Shown in pieces: positions 34,341 to 42,787 of a stretch of 64,000 nt of DNA. Each line of letters begins with the position of its first letter. Within the stretch, counting starts at the first letter, position 1. The notes beneath the pieces are model-generated. The model did not search any database. It was not told the DNA's origin and worked only from the letters and a program-made list of their open reading frames with translations. Made by a program: the position numbers and the translations under genes. The DNA is from Lacihabitans sp. CCS-44 (lineage in GTDB: Bacteria; Bacteroidota; Bacteroidia; Cytophagales; Spirosomataceae), in the NCBI RefSeq assembly GCF_024343735.1, contig NZ_RJUE01000004.1, positions 1 through 64,000 of the forward strand, given 5' to 3'.

Positions 34341-35078
34341 ATGATAAAACGGAAAGTTGTGATTTCGGGGGTTAATTCGGGTATTGGATATGCCACTGCT
34401 CTGATTTTTGCAAAGGATGGCTACCAGATTTTTGGTGTAGATTTGGCAGACGAGGCAAATTCTTCTTTGAAACTAAAAATAAAAACATTGGGCTCTGACT
34501 TGGTTTATTACAAATGTGATGTAGCTAACAGCCAAGAAGTTCGACAGTTTTATGAAAACTTAAATACCGAAATAGATGTATTAGTAAACAATGCTGGCAT
34601 CTTAGGACCAAGGGTAAAAACCGAAGATTATCCCATTGACGCTTTTGATAAAATACTAGACATCAACATCAAAGGCGTTTTTTATATGACAAAGTTTGGC
34701 ATAACCCATCTTAAAAAAGACGCAAATGGTGCAATCATTAACGTGGCCTCAGTAGCAGGGCTGGTAGGAATGACCAATCACATAGCCTACTCGGCCAGCA
34801 AACATGCTGTGGTGGGCATGACCAAAACCTTGGCACTTGAATATGCCAAAAAAGGAATAAGAGTAAATGCTGTTTGCCCGGGTTTTACAGATACGGCCAT
34901 GGTAGAAACTGCTAATTTGGAAAAAGAATATAAAGAGGGCTTGAAATATGGTACGCCAATGAAACGATTTGGCGAAGCAGAGGAGATAGCGGCTGGGATT
35001 TTCTATTTAGCTTCTACAAACGCCAGTTTTATTACAGGGCATTGTTTAACCATAGATGGCGGTATTACTGCCCAATAA
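34341..35078 (+). CDS. SDR-family oxidoreductase
   Basis: A 245-residue short-chain dehydrogenase. The cofactor motif is GVNSGIG at 10-16, then NNAG (in VLVNNAGILGP), a catalytic Ser in NVASVAG, YSASK with Tyr150 and Lys154, and the closing PGFTDTAMVETA and GGI segments. The Asp in FGVDLA after strand 2 suggests NAD(H). I set the start at the ATG of 34341. The 27 codons upstream in the same frame overlap the divergent gene's leader and do not fit the family. Substrate unknown. It is 3 bases from a second SDR gene. Confidence 0.9.
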   Translation: MIKRKVVISGVNSGIGYATALIFAKDGYQIFGVDLADEANSSLKLKIKTLGSDLVYYKCDVANSQEVRQFYENLNTEIDVLVNNAGILGPRVKTEDYPIDAFDKILDINIKGVFYMTKFGITHLKKDANGAIINVASVAGLVGMTNHIAYSASKHAVVGMTKTLALEYAKKGIRVNAVCPGFTDTAMVETANLEKEYKEGLKYGTPMKRFGEAEEIAAGIFYLASTNASFITGHCLTIDGGITAQ

Positions 35079-35081
35079 ACC

Positions 35082-35849
35082 ATGAAAAAAGATATGTTTT
35101 CGTTAGATGGCAAGGTGGCCATTGTCACGGGTGCCAGCAAAGGAATTGGAGAGGCCATTGCTCGGGTTTTTGCACAATATGGTGCCAAAGTGGTGATTAG
35201 CAGTAGAAAACAGACAGATTTGGAGGTTTTGGCGGAAGATATAAAGAATGATTACAGTGCAGAAGTGTTACCATTGGCCGCTCATGCTGGCGATATTAAT
35301 CAGTTGCAAGAACTTCTAAGCAAAACCATCGAAGTTTTTGGACAAGTAGATATTTTGGTGAATAACGCCGCCACAAATCCAGTTTTTGGGCCTTCATTGG
35401 ACTGTAGTGGAGATGCCTTTGATAAAATTATGCAAGTAAATGTGAAGTCTCCGTTTGAGTTTGCCAAATTAGTATATCCCTTTATGAAGCAAAATGGGGG
35501 TGGTAGTATAGTGAATATCAGTAGTATAGCTGGTACCACACCAGATCCTGGTCTTGGCATGTATAGTGTAAGCAAGGCGGCTCTGAATATGCTTACCAAG
35601 GTGTTGGCAAAAGAATGGGGAATGGACGGAATACGTGTAAATGCCTTGAGTCCGGGCTTGATAAAGACTAAGTTTAGTCAGGCACTTTGGGAGAATCCTA
35701 AGATGCTTGAGCATTTTACAAAGAGATTGCCGATAGCCCGCATGGGTTCGGTTGATGAAATAGCAGCTTTGGTTTTATATTTGGCCTCAAATGCGTCGGC
35801 TTATACAACTGGTGTAAATTTTCAGGTAGATGGTGGAACAACAATTTAA
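35082..35849 (+). CDS. SDR-family oxidoreductase, second of a tandem pair
   Basis: A 255-residue short-chain dehydrogenase. Its cofactor motif is GASKGIG, with an SSRK segment after strand 2 that suggests NADP(H). NNAATNP takes the place of NNAG. The active site has YSVSK with Tyr161 and Lys165, and SSIAGTTPDPGLGMYS precedes it. The two tandem SDRs are clearly different in cofactor region and sequence, so they are unlikely to be a recent duplication. The next gene starts 7 bases downstream. Substrate unknown; members of this clade act on 3-oxoacyl or secondary alcohol substrates. Confidence 0.92.
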   Translation: MKKDMFSLDGKVAIVTGASKGIGEAIARVFAQYGAKVVISSRKQTDLEVLAEDIKNDYSAEVLPLAAHAGDINQLQELLSKTIEVFGQVDILVNNAATNPVFGPSLDCSGDAFDKIMQVNVKSPFEFAKLVYPFMKQNGGGSIVNISSIAGTTPDPGLGMYSVSKAALNMLTKVLAKEWGMDGIRVNALSPGLIKTKFSQALWENPKMLEHFTKRLPIARMGSVDEIAALVLYLASNASAYTTGVNFQVDGGTTI

Positions 35850-35856
35850 TATTGAG

Positions 35857-36990
35857 ATGGATTTTGACAAAATAGTAGACAGAAAAAATACCAATAGTTA
35901 TAAATGGGATAAATATACAGAAGATGTGTTACCACTGTGGGTAGCTGATATGGATTTTGAAGTGGCCGAGCCCATAAAAAAAGCTTTAAGTAGAATTATT
36001 GACCACGGAGTGATAGGGTATAGCCGGACGCCGGACGAGTTAGTGGAAGTGGTTTTGCAAAGAATAAAAGAAAAGCACAATTGGGAAATTCAGAAAGATT
36101 GGATAGTTTGGCTACCAGGTTTAGTTCCAGGTTTACACACTTCTGCAAGGTGTATTTCTGATGATTATATTTCAGTAATGACCTCATCGCCAGTTTACAG
36201 ACCATTTTTGGAAGCTGCTGAGATAGGTAATCGACGATTGCAGGATATTCCATTTATTTGGCAAAATGATAGATGGGAGATGGATTTTGTGGAAATGCAG
36301 AAAAACGTCAATCCAAGTACCAAATTGTACATGCTTTGTAATCCCCATAATCCGAACGGAAGAGTTTTTTCAAAAGAGGAATTGGAACAATTGGCCGACT
36401 TTTGTGTAAAAAACGATTTGTTATTATGTTCAGATGAAATACATTGTGACTTGATTTTAGATGAGTCCAAGCAACATATTTCTATAGCATCTCTCAACAA
36501 AGAAATAGAGTCAAGAAGTATAACCTTGTTGGCTCCAAGCAAGACTTTTAATATTGCCGGCTTGGGGTGTTCATTTGCTATAATTCCTGATAAAGTATTA
36601 AGAGACAAATTTGAAAAAACGAAATACGGTATGATGCCCATGCTTTCAGTATTTGCTATGGAATCTGCCTTGGCTGCATATAAAGATTCAGAACCTTGGC
36701 GGATTGAACTTTTGAAATATTTAAGAGCCAATCACGAGTATCTTTTAAAAGAAATAAACGCAATTGATGGCTTGAAAATGGAACCGTTGGAGGCTACTTA
36801 TTTGGCATGGATAAATTTTGAAAGAACAGGAATTGTCGATTTTGTATCTCATCTTGAAAAACATGGTGTAGGTGTACAAGATGCGTCAATATTTGGTGGT
36901 CAAGGGTATTTTAGGCTAAATTTTGCTACTCAAAAGTCAAACTTAATTGAAGCAATAATAAGAATCAAAGAATCTCTTCAATTGGTTTAG
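35857..36990 (+). CDS. MalY/PatB-type PLP aminotransferase or C-S lyase
   Basis: A 377-residue fold-type I PLP enzyme. The start is taken at ATG 35857 (MDFDKIVDRKNTNSYKWD), which fits the family; an upstream start would overlap the SDR gene by 20 bases. The N-terminal VLPLWVADMDFEVAEPI is the MalY/PatB signature, LCNPHNPNGRVF holds the cofactor Asn, SDEIHCDL the Asp, and APSKTFNIAGL contains the PLP Lys229. Members cleave cystathionine to homocysteine or act as aminotransferases. It ends the SDR-SDR-malY group. Which reaction it performs cannot be told. Confidence 0.92.
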   Translation: MDFDKIVDRKNTNSYKWDKYTEDVLPLWVADMDFEVAEPIKKALSRIIDHGVIGYSRTPDELVEVVLQRIKEKHNWEIQKDWIVWLPGLVPGLHTSARCISDDYISVMTSSPVYRPFLEAAEIGNRRLQDIPFIWQNDRWEMDFVEMQKNVNPSTKLYMLCNPHNPNGRVFSKEELEQLADFCVKNDLLLCSDEIHCDLILDESKQHISIASLNKEIESRSITLLAPSKTFNIAGLGCSFAIIPDKVLRDKFEKTKYGMMPMLSVFAMESALAAYKDSEPWRIELLKYLRANHEYLLKEINAIDGLKMEPLEATYLAWINFERTGIVDFVSHLEKHGVGVQDASIFGGQGYFRLNFATQKSNLIEAIIRIKESLQLV

Positions 36991-36993
36991 CCT

Positions 36994-37887
36994 TTATTTA
37001 TTAACCGATTCTATGATATATGGGGGTTTTCCACTTATCATCAGGAAAGTATTTCCGATGTATTCCCCAACCAAAGAAACTGAGCACATCAATACACCAC
37101 ACATAAATATTACAATAGGTGAACCCCACTCAGGAATTATAGAAAAAGCGTATAGAAGCATGTAGATTAAAGCAAAAATAATAGAAAGGATTCCTGCAAA
37201 AAAAGTAAGTCTTAAGGGTAATAATGAATAGCCAAAAATGATAGTCAAAGTGAGGCTTATTAACTTTTTTAATGAATAATTAGATTGTCCCTCATCTCTA
37301 CTATTGTGTATTACTTTTTGGCTGCCAACATTATTTGTTACTTGAAATATTAGTCCATCTATATATGGATGAGGGCTACGGCTTTTTACAATTTCTGAAA
37401 TAATATCTTTGTGGATAAGTTTAAAGCTACTTAAGTACAAGTCCTTTGGTTTTTTTAGAAGGTAAGTAGTAAGGAAATTTACAGCTCTGCTACCAAGGTT
37501 TCTAAACCAGTGATGCTTTTTAGAATCATAATAACTATAAACGACATCAAGCTTATCTGTTTCAGCTTTTTGATATAATTTCAAAATTTCGGAGGGTGGA
37601 TTTTGAAAGTCATCATCAATTATAATTCCATATTTAGCCTCTACGAAACTCAGACCACAGATTACTGCGTTGAATTCTCCAAAGTTTTTTCTTAGATTTA
37701 TAAATTTCAGATTTGCTTTCTCCTTGCTTAGTGCCAAACAAATATTCGAAGAATCATCTTTTGAGCCATCATTTACTAAAATGATTTCAAAATTATAACT
37801 ATCTAGTTCTTTTTCAATATCTATCACCAATCGTTCAATAGTTTTGGCACCGTTGTAAACTGGAATAACTATAGAAAAATCTAACAT
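36994..37887 (-). CDS. Family 2 glycosyltransferase with two C-terminal membrane helices
   Basis: A 297-residue GT2 of the polyprenyl-phosphate sugar transferase (DPM1/GtrB) type. The GT-A core has FSIVIPVYNGAKTIERL, ILVNDGSKDDS and the DDD motif in IIDDDFQNPP, and the C-terminus has two membrane helices (about 225-275). The substrate would be a nucleotide sugar and the acceptor a polyprenyl phosphate or glycan precursor in the inner membrane. It follows a DegT aminotransferase gene by one base, so it probably transfers or modifies the amino sugar made by that operon. Confidence 0.9.
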   Translation of the reverse strand: MLDFSIVIPVYNGAKTIERLVIDIEKELDSYNFEIILVNDGSKDDSSNICLALSKEKANLKFINLRKNFGEFNAVICGLSFVEAKYGIIIDDDFQNPPSEILKLYQKAETDKLDVVYSYYDSKKHHWFRNLGSRAVNFLTTYLLKKPKDLYLSSFKLIHKDIISEIVKSRSPHPYIDGLIFQVTNNVGSQKVIHNSRDEGQSNYSLKKLISLTLTIIFGYSLLPLRLTFFAGILSIIFALIYMLLYAFSIIPEWGSPIVIFMCGVLMCSVSLVGEYIGNTFLMISGKPPYIIESVNK

Positions 37888-37888
37888 A

Positions 37889-38977
37889 TTAATACGAATT
37901 TAATGTTAAAATGATATGATCCACCTCATCTTCTACTAAGGAAGAATTTAAGGGTAAACTAAGAATTGTTTTATGAATAATCTCTGTAATGGGTAAATCT
38001 AATCCATTAAGTTCTTTCAATGCTTTTTGTTTGTGTGGAGGAATTGGATAGTGTATGTCGAATCCAATTTGTTTTTCTTTTAAAAATCTAATAAGAGAGT
38101 CTCTAATATCAGTTCTTACTACAAATAGATGCCAAGCATCTTGATTTATCCTATCAGAGGGCGGCAATATTAATTTGTCATTTTTTATTTCTGTCAAATA
38201 TCGTCTCGCTATATGTCTTCTTTTCGATATTTCATCATCCAAATGTTTCAATTTTATATCTAGAAAACACGCTTGAAGCTCACTCAAACGACTATTCAAA
38301 CCTAGAGAATCAAACTGATATTTTATTTCGGAGCCATAATTTCTATTTTTTCTTATTGTTTTCGCCAATTGCTCGTCACCCGTAACTACTGCACCCGCGT
38401 CAGCCAATGCCCCGAGGTTTTTGGTTGGGTAAAAACTGTAAGCTATAGCATCTGCTCCAAAACAATCTTTGCTATCTTGATATTCAGCTCCATGGCTTTG
38501 GGCTGAATCTACTATTAATTTTAATTTATTCTCTTGGCAAATTTCATTGATTTTTTTGTAATCACACATCCTTCCGTATAGATTGACGGCCATTACTGCT
38601 ACAGTTTCCTTGCTTATGGCTTTTTTGATATTATCTGTATTAATCAGGTAGTCTTCAAGGTTAGGTTCCACCAATATAGGCTTTAGTCCCGCTTTTATAA
38701 TTGCTAAAATACTAGCAAAATAGGTGTTTGCAGGCACTATAACCTCTGCATTTTTCTTGAATTCAAAGCTATTTAATATAAGTATAAGAGCATCAAGACC
38801 GTTGGCAACACCAATGCAGTGTTTTGTCTGGCAGTATTTTGCGAAGTTTTTTTCAAAATTCGCAACACTTTTGCCTAACATATATTGGCCTGAACTCAAG
38901 AAATCTGTTAATGCAATTTTCAGCGAATCTTCAAATGGTTTATTTGTGGACTTTAAAGATAAAAAAGGAATTTCCAT
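37889..38977 (-). CDS. DegT/DnrJ/EryC1/StrS sugar aminotransferase
   Basis: A 362-residue PLP enzyme of the DegT family, which aminates nucleotide-linked keto-sugars. PFLSLKSTNKPFEDSLKIAL and HCIGVANGLDAL at the start, VMAVNLYGRMCDY in the middle and YSFYPTKNLGALADAGAVV with PLP Lys186 are the family features; GLNSRLSELQACFL follows. With the FdtA-like gene 3 bases upstream it fits an FdtB/QdtB role, turning dTDP-3-keto-6-deoxy-hexose into dTDP-3-amino-3,6-dideoxyhexose. The sugar stereochemistry cannot be told from sequence. Confidence 0.92.
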   Translation of the reverse strand: MEIPFLSLKSTNKPFEDSLKIALTDFLSSGQYMLGKSVANFEKNFAKYCQTKHCIGVANGLDALILILNSFEFKKNAEVIVPANTYFASILAIIKAGLKPILVEPNLEDYLINTDNIKKAISKETVAVMAVNLYGRMCDYKKINEICQENKLKLIVDSAQSHGAEYQDSKDCFGADAIAYSFYPTKNLGALADAGAVVTGDEQLAKTIRKNRNYGSEIKYQFDSLGLNSRLSELQACFLDIKLKHLDDEISKRRHIARRYLTEIKNDKLILPPSDRINQDAWHLFVVRTDIRDSLIRFLKEKQIGFDIHYPIPPHKQKALKELNGLDLPITEIIHKTILSLPLNSSLVEDEVDHIILTLNSY

Positions 38978-38980
38978 GAA

Positions 38981-39394
38981 TTATTGGAATTGTGAACCTA
39001 CAAAATGAGTAAATATACTTTCAGGGTTATAAGCCATGTCAATATAATCATTGGGGTCGTAGTTTTGATTGGCTAAGACTAAAAGAATACTATCTTCTGA
39101 AAAATCAAACATTTGATGCCAATCAGAAGGTTTCAGAAGTAAGCATTTACCTGGGCTATCCAATTCGTACACATGGTCAGAGTCATAATTGTCTTGGACA
39201 TAAATTTTGCACGAACCGTTAAGACAAATAAGACCTTGCCAAGTTTCATGGTGTCTATGCCCTCCTCTGATTTTATTCTCAGGAACACCATAGATAAAAT
39301 ACACTCTTTCTATATGTCCAGGCATAAGGTGCTCAAAAACAGAAAGGATGCCATCTTGGTTTTCGATAGATTTTAGTTTGATAATGTTGGCCAT
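38981..39394 (-). CDS. FdtA/QdtA-type dTDP-sugar 3,4-ketoisomerase (cupin)
   Basis: A 137-residue single cupin like FdtA, QdtA or the WxcM C-terminal domain. RGGHRHHETWQGLICLNGSCKIYVQD is the family core, with the catalytic His residues of the HxH segment, and the C-terminal MAYNPESIFTHF resembles family ends. It would convert dTDP-4-keto-6-deoxyglucose to a 3-keto sugar for the next enzyme. It is the first gene of the three-gene run. The rmlA and rmlB genes needed for its substrate are not in the window. Confidence 0.88.
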   Translation of the reverse strand: MANIIKLKSIENQDGILSVFEHLMPGHIERVYFIYGVPENKIRGGHRHHETWQGLICLNGSCKIYVQDNYDSDHVYELDSPGKCLLLKPSDWHQMFDFSEDSILLVLANQNYDPNDYIDMAYNPESIFTHFVGSQFQ

Positions 39395-39459
39395 TTATAA
39401 TTAGGGTATAGGTATAGTACCTCAAAAATATATAAAAATGCCAAAATCTAACAATTGTA

Positions 39460-39500
39460 TTGAAAATAAATGATTTTAATTGACTAATCATTTATTTCAA
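39460..39500. repeat. AT-rich hairpin between fdtA and speA operons
   Basis: AAATAAATGATT (39464-39475) and AATCATTTATTT (39486-39497) form a perfect 12-bp stem with a 10-base loop, extended by TTG/CAA past one bulged base. It lies after the small lipoprotein gene stop (39512, minus) and before fdtA, and may mark the transcript end of the speA unit. There is no T run directly after it. Confidence 0.5.
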
Positions 39501-39511
39501 ATGAAGCAGCT

Positions 39512-39637
39512 TTATGATTTAATCTCTGTTTTTGAGATATTTTTATTTATTTTCCCGTAAGCAGGACAAGGTGTTTTTCTACACGAACTGAACATTAACA
39601 GTCCCAAAAGGGATAGGAGAGCCAATTTTGATTTCAT
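39512..39637 (-). CDS. Small lipoprotein, 41 residues
   Basis: A short open frame on the minus strand, MKSKLALLSLLGLLMFSSC followed by RKTPCPAYGKI and a 10-residue tail, ends in TAA at 39512-39514. The N-terminus is a complete lipoprotein signal: two Lys, a long hydrophobic stretch and the lipobox FSSC with Cys19. The mature part would be only 23 residues. I have a recollection of short CPAY-bearing lipoproteins in this phylum, but that is not firm. It starts 51 bases after the speA stop and probably shares its transcript. It is too short for most gene callers. Confidence 0.68.
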   Translation of the reverse strand: MKSKLALLSLLGLLMFSSCRKTPCPAYGKINKNISKTEIKS

Positions 39638-39688
39638 TCAATGATTTTTTTAGTGGTCTAACGATATTTTTGAGGTCTTATTTTATTT

Positions 39689-41167
39689 TTAGTCTTTTTT
39701 CTCTTTCTGAAAATTAATATTCTCATCCTGAACAATTAAAGGCTCTGCTTTTTTGCGTTCACTTCTGTAACCCAATATTTTCATCATAGATTCGGCCCCT
39801 TGTTCTTTTGCAAAAAGTTCGGTGGTCAGGTTTCCATTTTCGTCTAGATCTATCAGAACATGCTTTGGTGCTGGAATCAAACAGTGCTGAATGCCGCCAT
39901 AGCCACCCAAGGATTCCTGATAAGCACCTGTATGGAAGAATCCAATGTATTGTTCTTCGTCAGGATTATTATCATCTACCATAGGCATGTAAAGGTCTTC
40001 CGAATGAGACTCGGTATTGTAATAATCGGCAGAATCACAGGTTAATCCACCAAGATTCACCTTAGTATAAGGAGCATCCCAATTATTTATTGGCAGCATA
40101 ATGTATTTTTGTCCAATTCCCCAAGAGTCAGGCAGTTGAGTTATGAAAGAACCATCAATCATGTACCAAAGTTCTCTGTCGTTTTGTTGTTTTTGGTCTA
40201 TGATTTTATATAGAATGGCACCACTCTCACCTACGGTATAACTTCCAAATTCTGTGAAGATATTCGGCACGGGAACATTGTTTTTATGACAAATCCATTG
40301 TACGTTTTCTATGATTTCGTCCACCATGGCTTGGTAATCAAAATTATAAACAATAGAAGTCTGGATAGGCATACCACCACCGATGTCAATTGAGTCCAGT
40401 TCAGGGCATAGCTTCTTCAGCTCACAATATTTAAACATAAATCTCGTAAGTTCTGACCAATAATAGGCAGTGTCTTTTATGCCAGAATTGATAAAGAAAT
40501 GAAGCATTTTGAGCTTGAAATGAGGATTTGGCTTGATTTTATCATTGTACAAATCATCGACATCTTTATATCTAACTCCTAGTCTTGATGTATAAAATGA
40601 AAAAGTAGGCTCCTCGTCTGTGGCTATTCTTATTCCTATATTTACGTTTTCAGCAGTAACATTCTCTAAGTAATAATCTATTTCTCCAAGGTTGTCAAGT
40701 ACAGGAATACAGTTACCAAAACCGTCATTCAACATGCCCGAGATGTATTCCAAGTAGTTTGGACGCTTGTGCCCATTACAAATTATAAATGTTTCCTTCG
40801 TTATTTTACCTTCATCAAAAAGCGTTTTCACTAAGGGCATATCAAATGCTGACGAAGTCTCCAAATGAATATTATGCTTCAAGGCCGTTTCTATGATAAA
40901 TTTAAAATGAGACGATTTTGTGCAATAACAATAAGTGTAGCTTCCTTTATAATTATACTTTTTCATGGCGTTTTTAAAAAGAACCTTCGAGTGTTCTATG
41001 TGTTCGCCGATTTTGGGTAAATAGGAAAGCCTAAGTGGAGTACCGTATTTTTTGATAACATCCATCAAAGGGACGTTGTTAAACTGGAGATTATTTCTAG
41101 CATCTACGCCAAATTCACGTGTTGGAAACTCAAACGTTTGCTGAATTAAATCTATGTATCTCTTCAT
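39689..41167 (-). CDS. speA: Arginine/ornithine-type PLP decarboxylase (SpeA-like)
   Basis: A 492-residue fold-type III PLP decarboxylase, annotated in Bacteroidota as biosynthetic arginine decarboxylase, the step that makes agmatine for polyamines. The barrel-start Lys is in CYCTKSSHF (near 84), HLETSSAFDMPLVK follows, IDIGGGMP binds the phosphate, and the C-terminal CDSADYY (Cys near 376) supplies the second-subunit catalytic residue. At 492 residues it is much shorter than E. coli SpeA (658), lacking part of the insert. The symbol follows the usual annotation; arginine specificity is not proven by sequence. Confidence 0.86.
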   Translation of the reverse strand: MKRYIDLIQQTFEFPTREFGVDARNNLQFNNVPLMDVIKKYGTPLRLSYLPKIGEHIEHSKVLFKNAMKKYNYKGSYTYCYCTKSSHFKFIIETALKHNIHLETSSAFDMPLVKTLFDEGKITKETFIICNGHKRPNYLEYISGMLNDGFGNCIPVLDNLGEIDYYLENVTAENVNIGIRIATDEEPTFSFYTSRLGVRYKDVDDLYNDKIKPNPHFKLKMLHFFINSGIKDTAYYWSELTRFMFKYCELKKLCPELDSIDIGGGMPIQTSIVYNFDYQAMVDEIIENVQWICHKNNVPVPNIFTEFGSYTVGESGAILYKIIDQKQQNDRELWYMIDGSFITQLPDSWGIGQKYIMLPINNWDAPYTKVNLGGLTCDSADYYNTESHSEDLYMPMVDDNNPDEEQYIGFFHTGAYQESLGGYGGIQHCLIPAPKHVLIDLDENGNLTTELFAKEQGAESMMKILGYRSERKKAEPLIVQDENINFQKEKKD

Positions 41168-41220
41168 TTATTGTACTGACGAAAATTGTTGAAGTTTAGA
41201 ACTAGGAAAAAAATATGGTG

Positions 41221-41252
41221 CAAAATTGACATAATTTTTAGAACTTTGCAAA
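41221..41252 (-). promoter_or_regulatory. Probable speA promoter
   Basis: On the minus strand TTTG (41252-41249) and CAATTTTG (41228-41221) are 20 bases apart, matching the phylum pattern with one mismatch (C for T) in the -7 element. It lies about 55 bases before the speA ATG in the 153-base divergent gap to mpl. Confidence 0.45.
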
Positions 41253-41320
41253 TAAGGTTAGCTTATCAAGACCATATCTTAGTGTTTATCGACATACGTT
41301 CGGTTTTTTTAATATAAAAC

Positions 41321-42787
41321 ATGATTAATTCTACAAAAAAGGTACATTTTATTGCGGTTGGTGGTGCGGTTATGCACAATCTGGCATTAGCTCTACACCA
41401 AAAAGGATACCAAGTTTCAGGCTCGGACGATGAAATTTACGAACCTGCTAAATCTAGACTAGAAAAAGTGGGTATTTTGCCCAAAGAATATGGTTGGTTT
41501 CCTGATAAAATTAATGCTGAACTCGATGCAATTATCTTGGGAATGCATGCTAGAAAGGATAATCCTGAATTACAAAGAGCTACTGAGTTAGGCCTTAAAG
41601 TATATTCATTTCCAGAATATGTTTACGAGCAATCTGTTCAGAAACAGCGAGTTGTGATTGCGGGTAGTCACGGAAAGACTTCTATTACCAGTATTATTCT
41701 TCATGTATTGGCTTATCACAAAAGGAATTTTGACTATTTGGTTGGAGCTCAAATTGAGGGCTTTGACTTGATGGTGAAATTAACTGAAGATGCTCCTGTA
41801 ATAATTATTGAAGGTGACGAGTATTTGTCGTCTGCAATAGAGTTGAAATCGAAATTTTTGTTTTATCATCCTCATATTGTGTTGATTAGTGGTGTGGCTT
41901 GGGATCATTTTAATGTTTTTCCAACGTTTGATAGCTATGTAAAGGCATTTGAAGAATTGGCTGATGGGATAGATAAGGCAGGAACATTATTGTTTGATGA
42001 GACGGATGATATCGTTAAAGTAATAGGTGAAAAGGATAGGGCCGACGTTCAGAAAATGCCTTACAAAAAACACCCTTACGAAGTTAAAAACGGGAAAGTT
42101 TTCCTGGAAACTCCAAGTGGAGAGCTTCAAATTGAGCTTTTTGGAGAGCATAATATGAAGAATCTTCAAGGTGCAAAGTTGATTTTGGAGAAATTGGGCA
42201 TTACAGAGGAAATGTTTTATGAAGCTATTCAGACATTCAAAGGTGCATCTAAAAGGCTAGAAACACTCGGAAGTAATTCTAATACACACATTTATAGAGA
42301 TTTCGCTCATGCTCCTTCTAAAGTTGGAGCCACCACCAACGCCACAAAAGAATTATATCCAAAAAGAAAGTTGGTGGCTTGTTATGAGCTACATACATTT
42401 TCTAGTTTGAATAAGGAGTTTTTGCCTCATTATGACCAAAAACTTGCGGATGCAGATTTGGCCGTAGTTTTCTTTTCGCCGCACACACTGGAAATGAAAA
42501 AAATGCCAGCTTTGGACAAAGAAGAAATTAAGACGTTTTTTGGAAGAGAAGATTTGTTGGTATTTACCGATGCAAAAGAATTGGAGGATTTTTTAAAATC
42601 TCAAAATTGGTTTCAGTCAAATCTATTGTTAATGTCATCTGGTACTTTTGGAGGTATGGACTTCGCCAAATTCGCTCAAGAGATTTTAGATTTACCGGTA
42701 ACGGAGGTTTTTCCGGAGTTAAAACCCGAAAAAGAGAAAAAATGGAACGGGATTCTGGGTACCATCAAAGATAAATTCAGAAAATAG
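41321..42787 (+). CDS. mpl: Mpl: UDP-N-acetylmuramate-tripeptide ligase
   Basis: A 488-residue Mur-ligase-family protein matching Mpl, which attaches recycled L-Ala-gamma-D-Glu-mDAP to UDP-N-acetylmuramic acid in murein recycling. The N-terminal fold starts KKVHFIAVGGAVMHNLALALHQKGYQVSGSDDE, lacking the extra parts of MurC, and the P-loop is GSHGKTS at 115-121. EGDEYLSSAIELKSKF and GVAWDHFNVFPTFDSY are the substrate segments, and HAPSKVGATTNA the C-terminal domain start. It converges with the GT9 gene, whose stop overlaps its last 11 bases. Confidence 0.93.
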   Translation: MINSTKKVHFIAVGGAVMHNLALALHQKGYQVSGSDDEIYEPAKSRLEKVGILPKEYGWFPDKINAELDAIILGMHARKDNPELQRATELGLKVYSFPEYVYEQSVQKQRVVIAGSHGKTSITSIILHVLAYHKRNFDYLVGAQIEGFDLMVKLTEDAPVIIIEGDEYLSSAIELKSKFLFYHPHIVLISGVAWDHFNVFPTFDSYVKAFEELADGIDKAGTLLFDETDDIVKVIGEKDRADVQKMPYKKHPYEVKNGKVFLETPSGELQIELFGEHNMKNLQGAKLILEKLGITEEMFYEAIQTFKGASKRLETLGSNSNTHIYRDFAHAPSKVGATTNATKELYPKRKLVACYELHTFSSLNKEFLPHYDQKLADADLAVVFFSPHTLEMKKMPALDKEEIKTFFGREDLLVFTDAKELEDFLKSQNWFQSNLLLMSSGTFGGMDFAKFAQEILDLPVTEVFPELKPEKEKKWNGILGTIKDKFRK

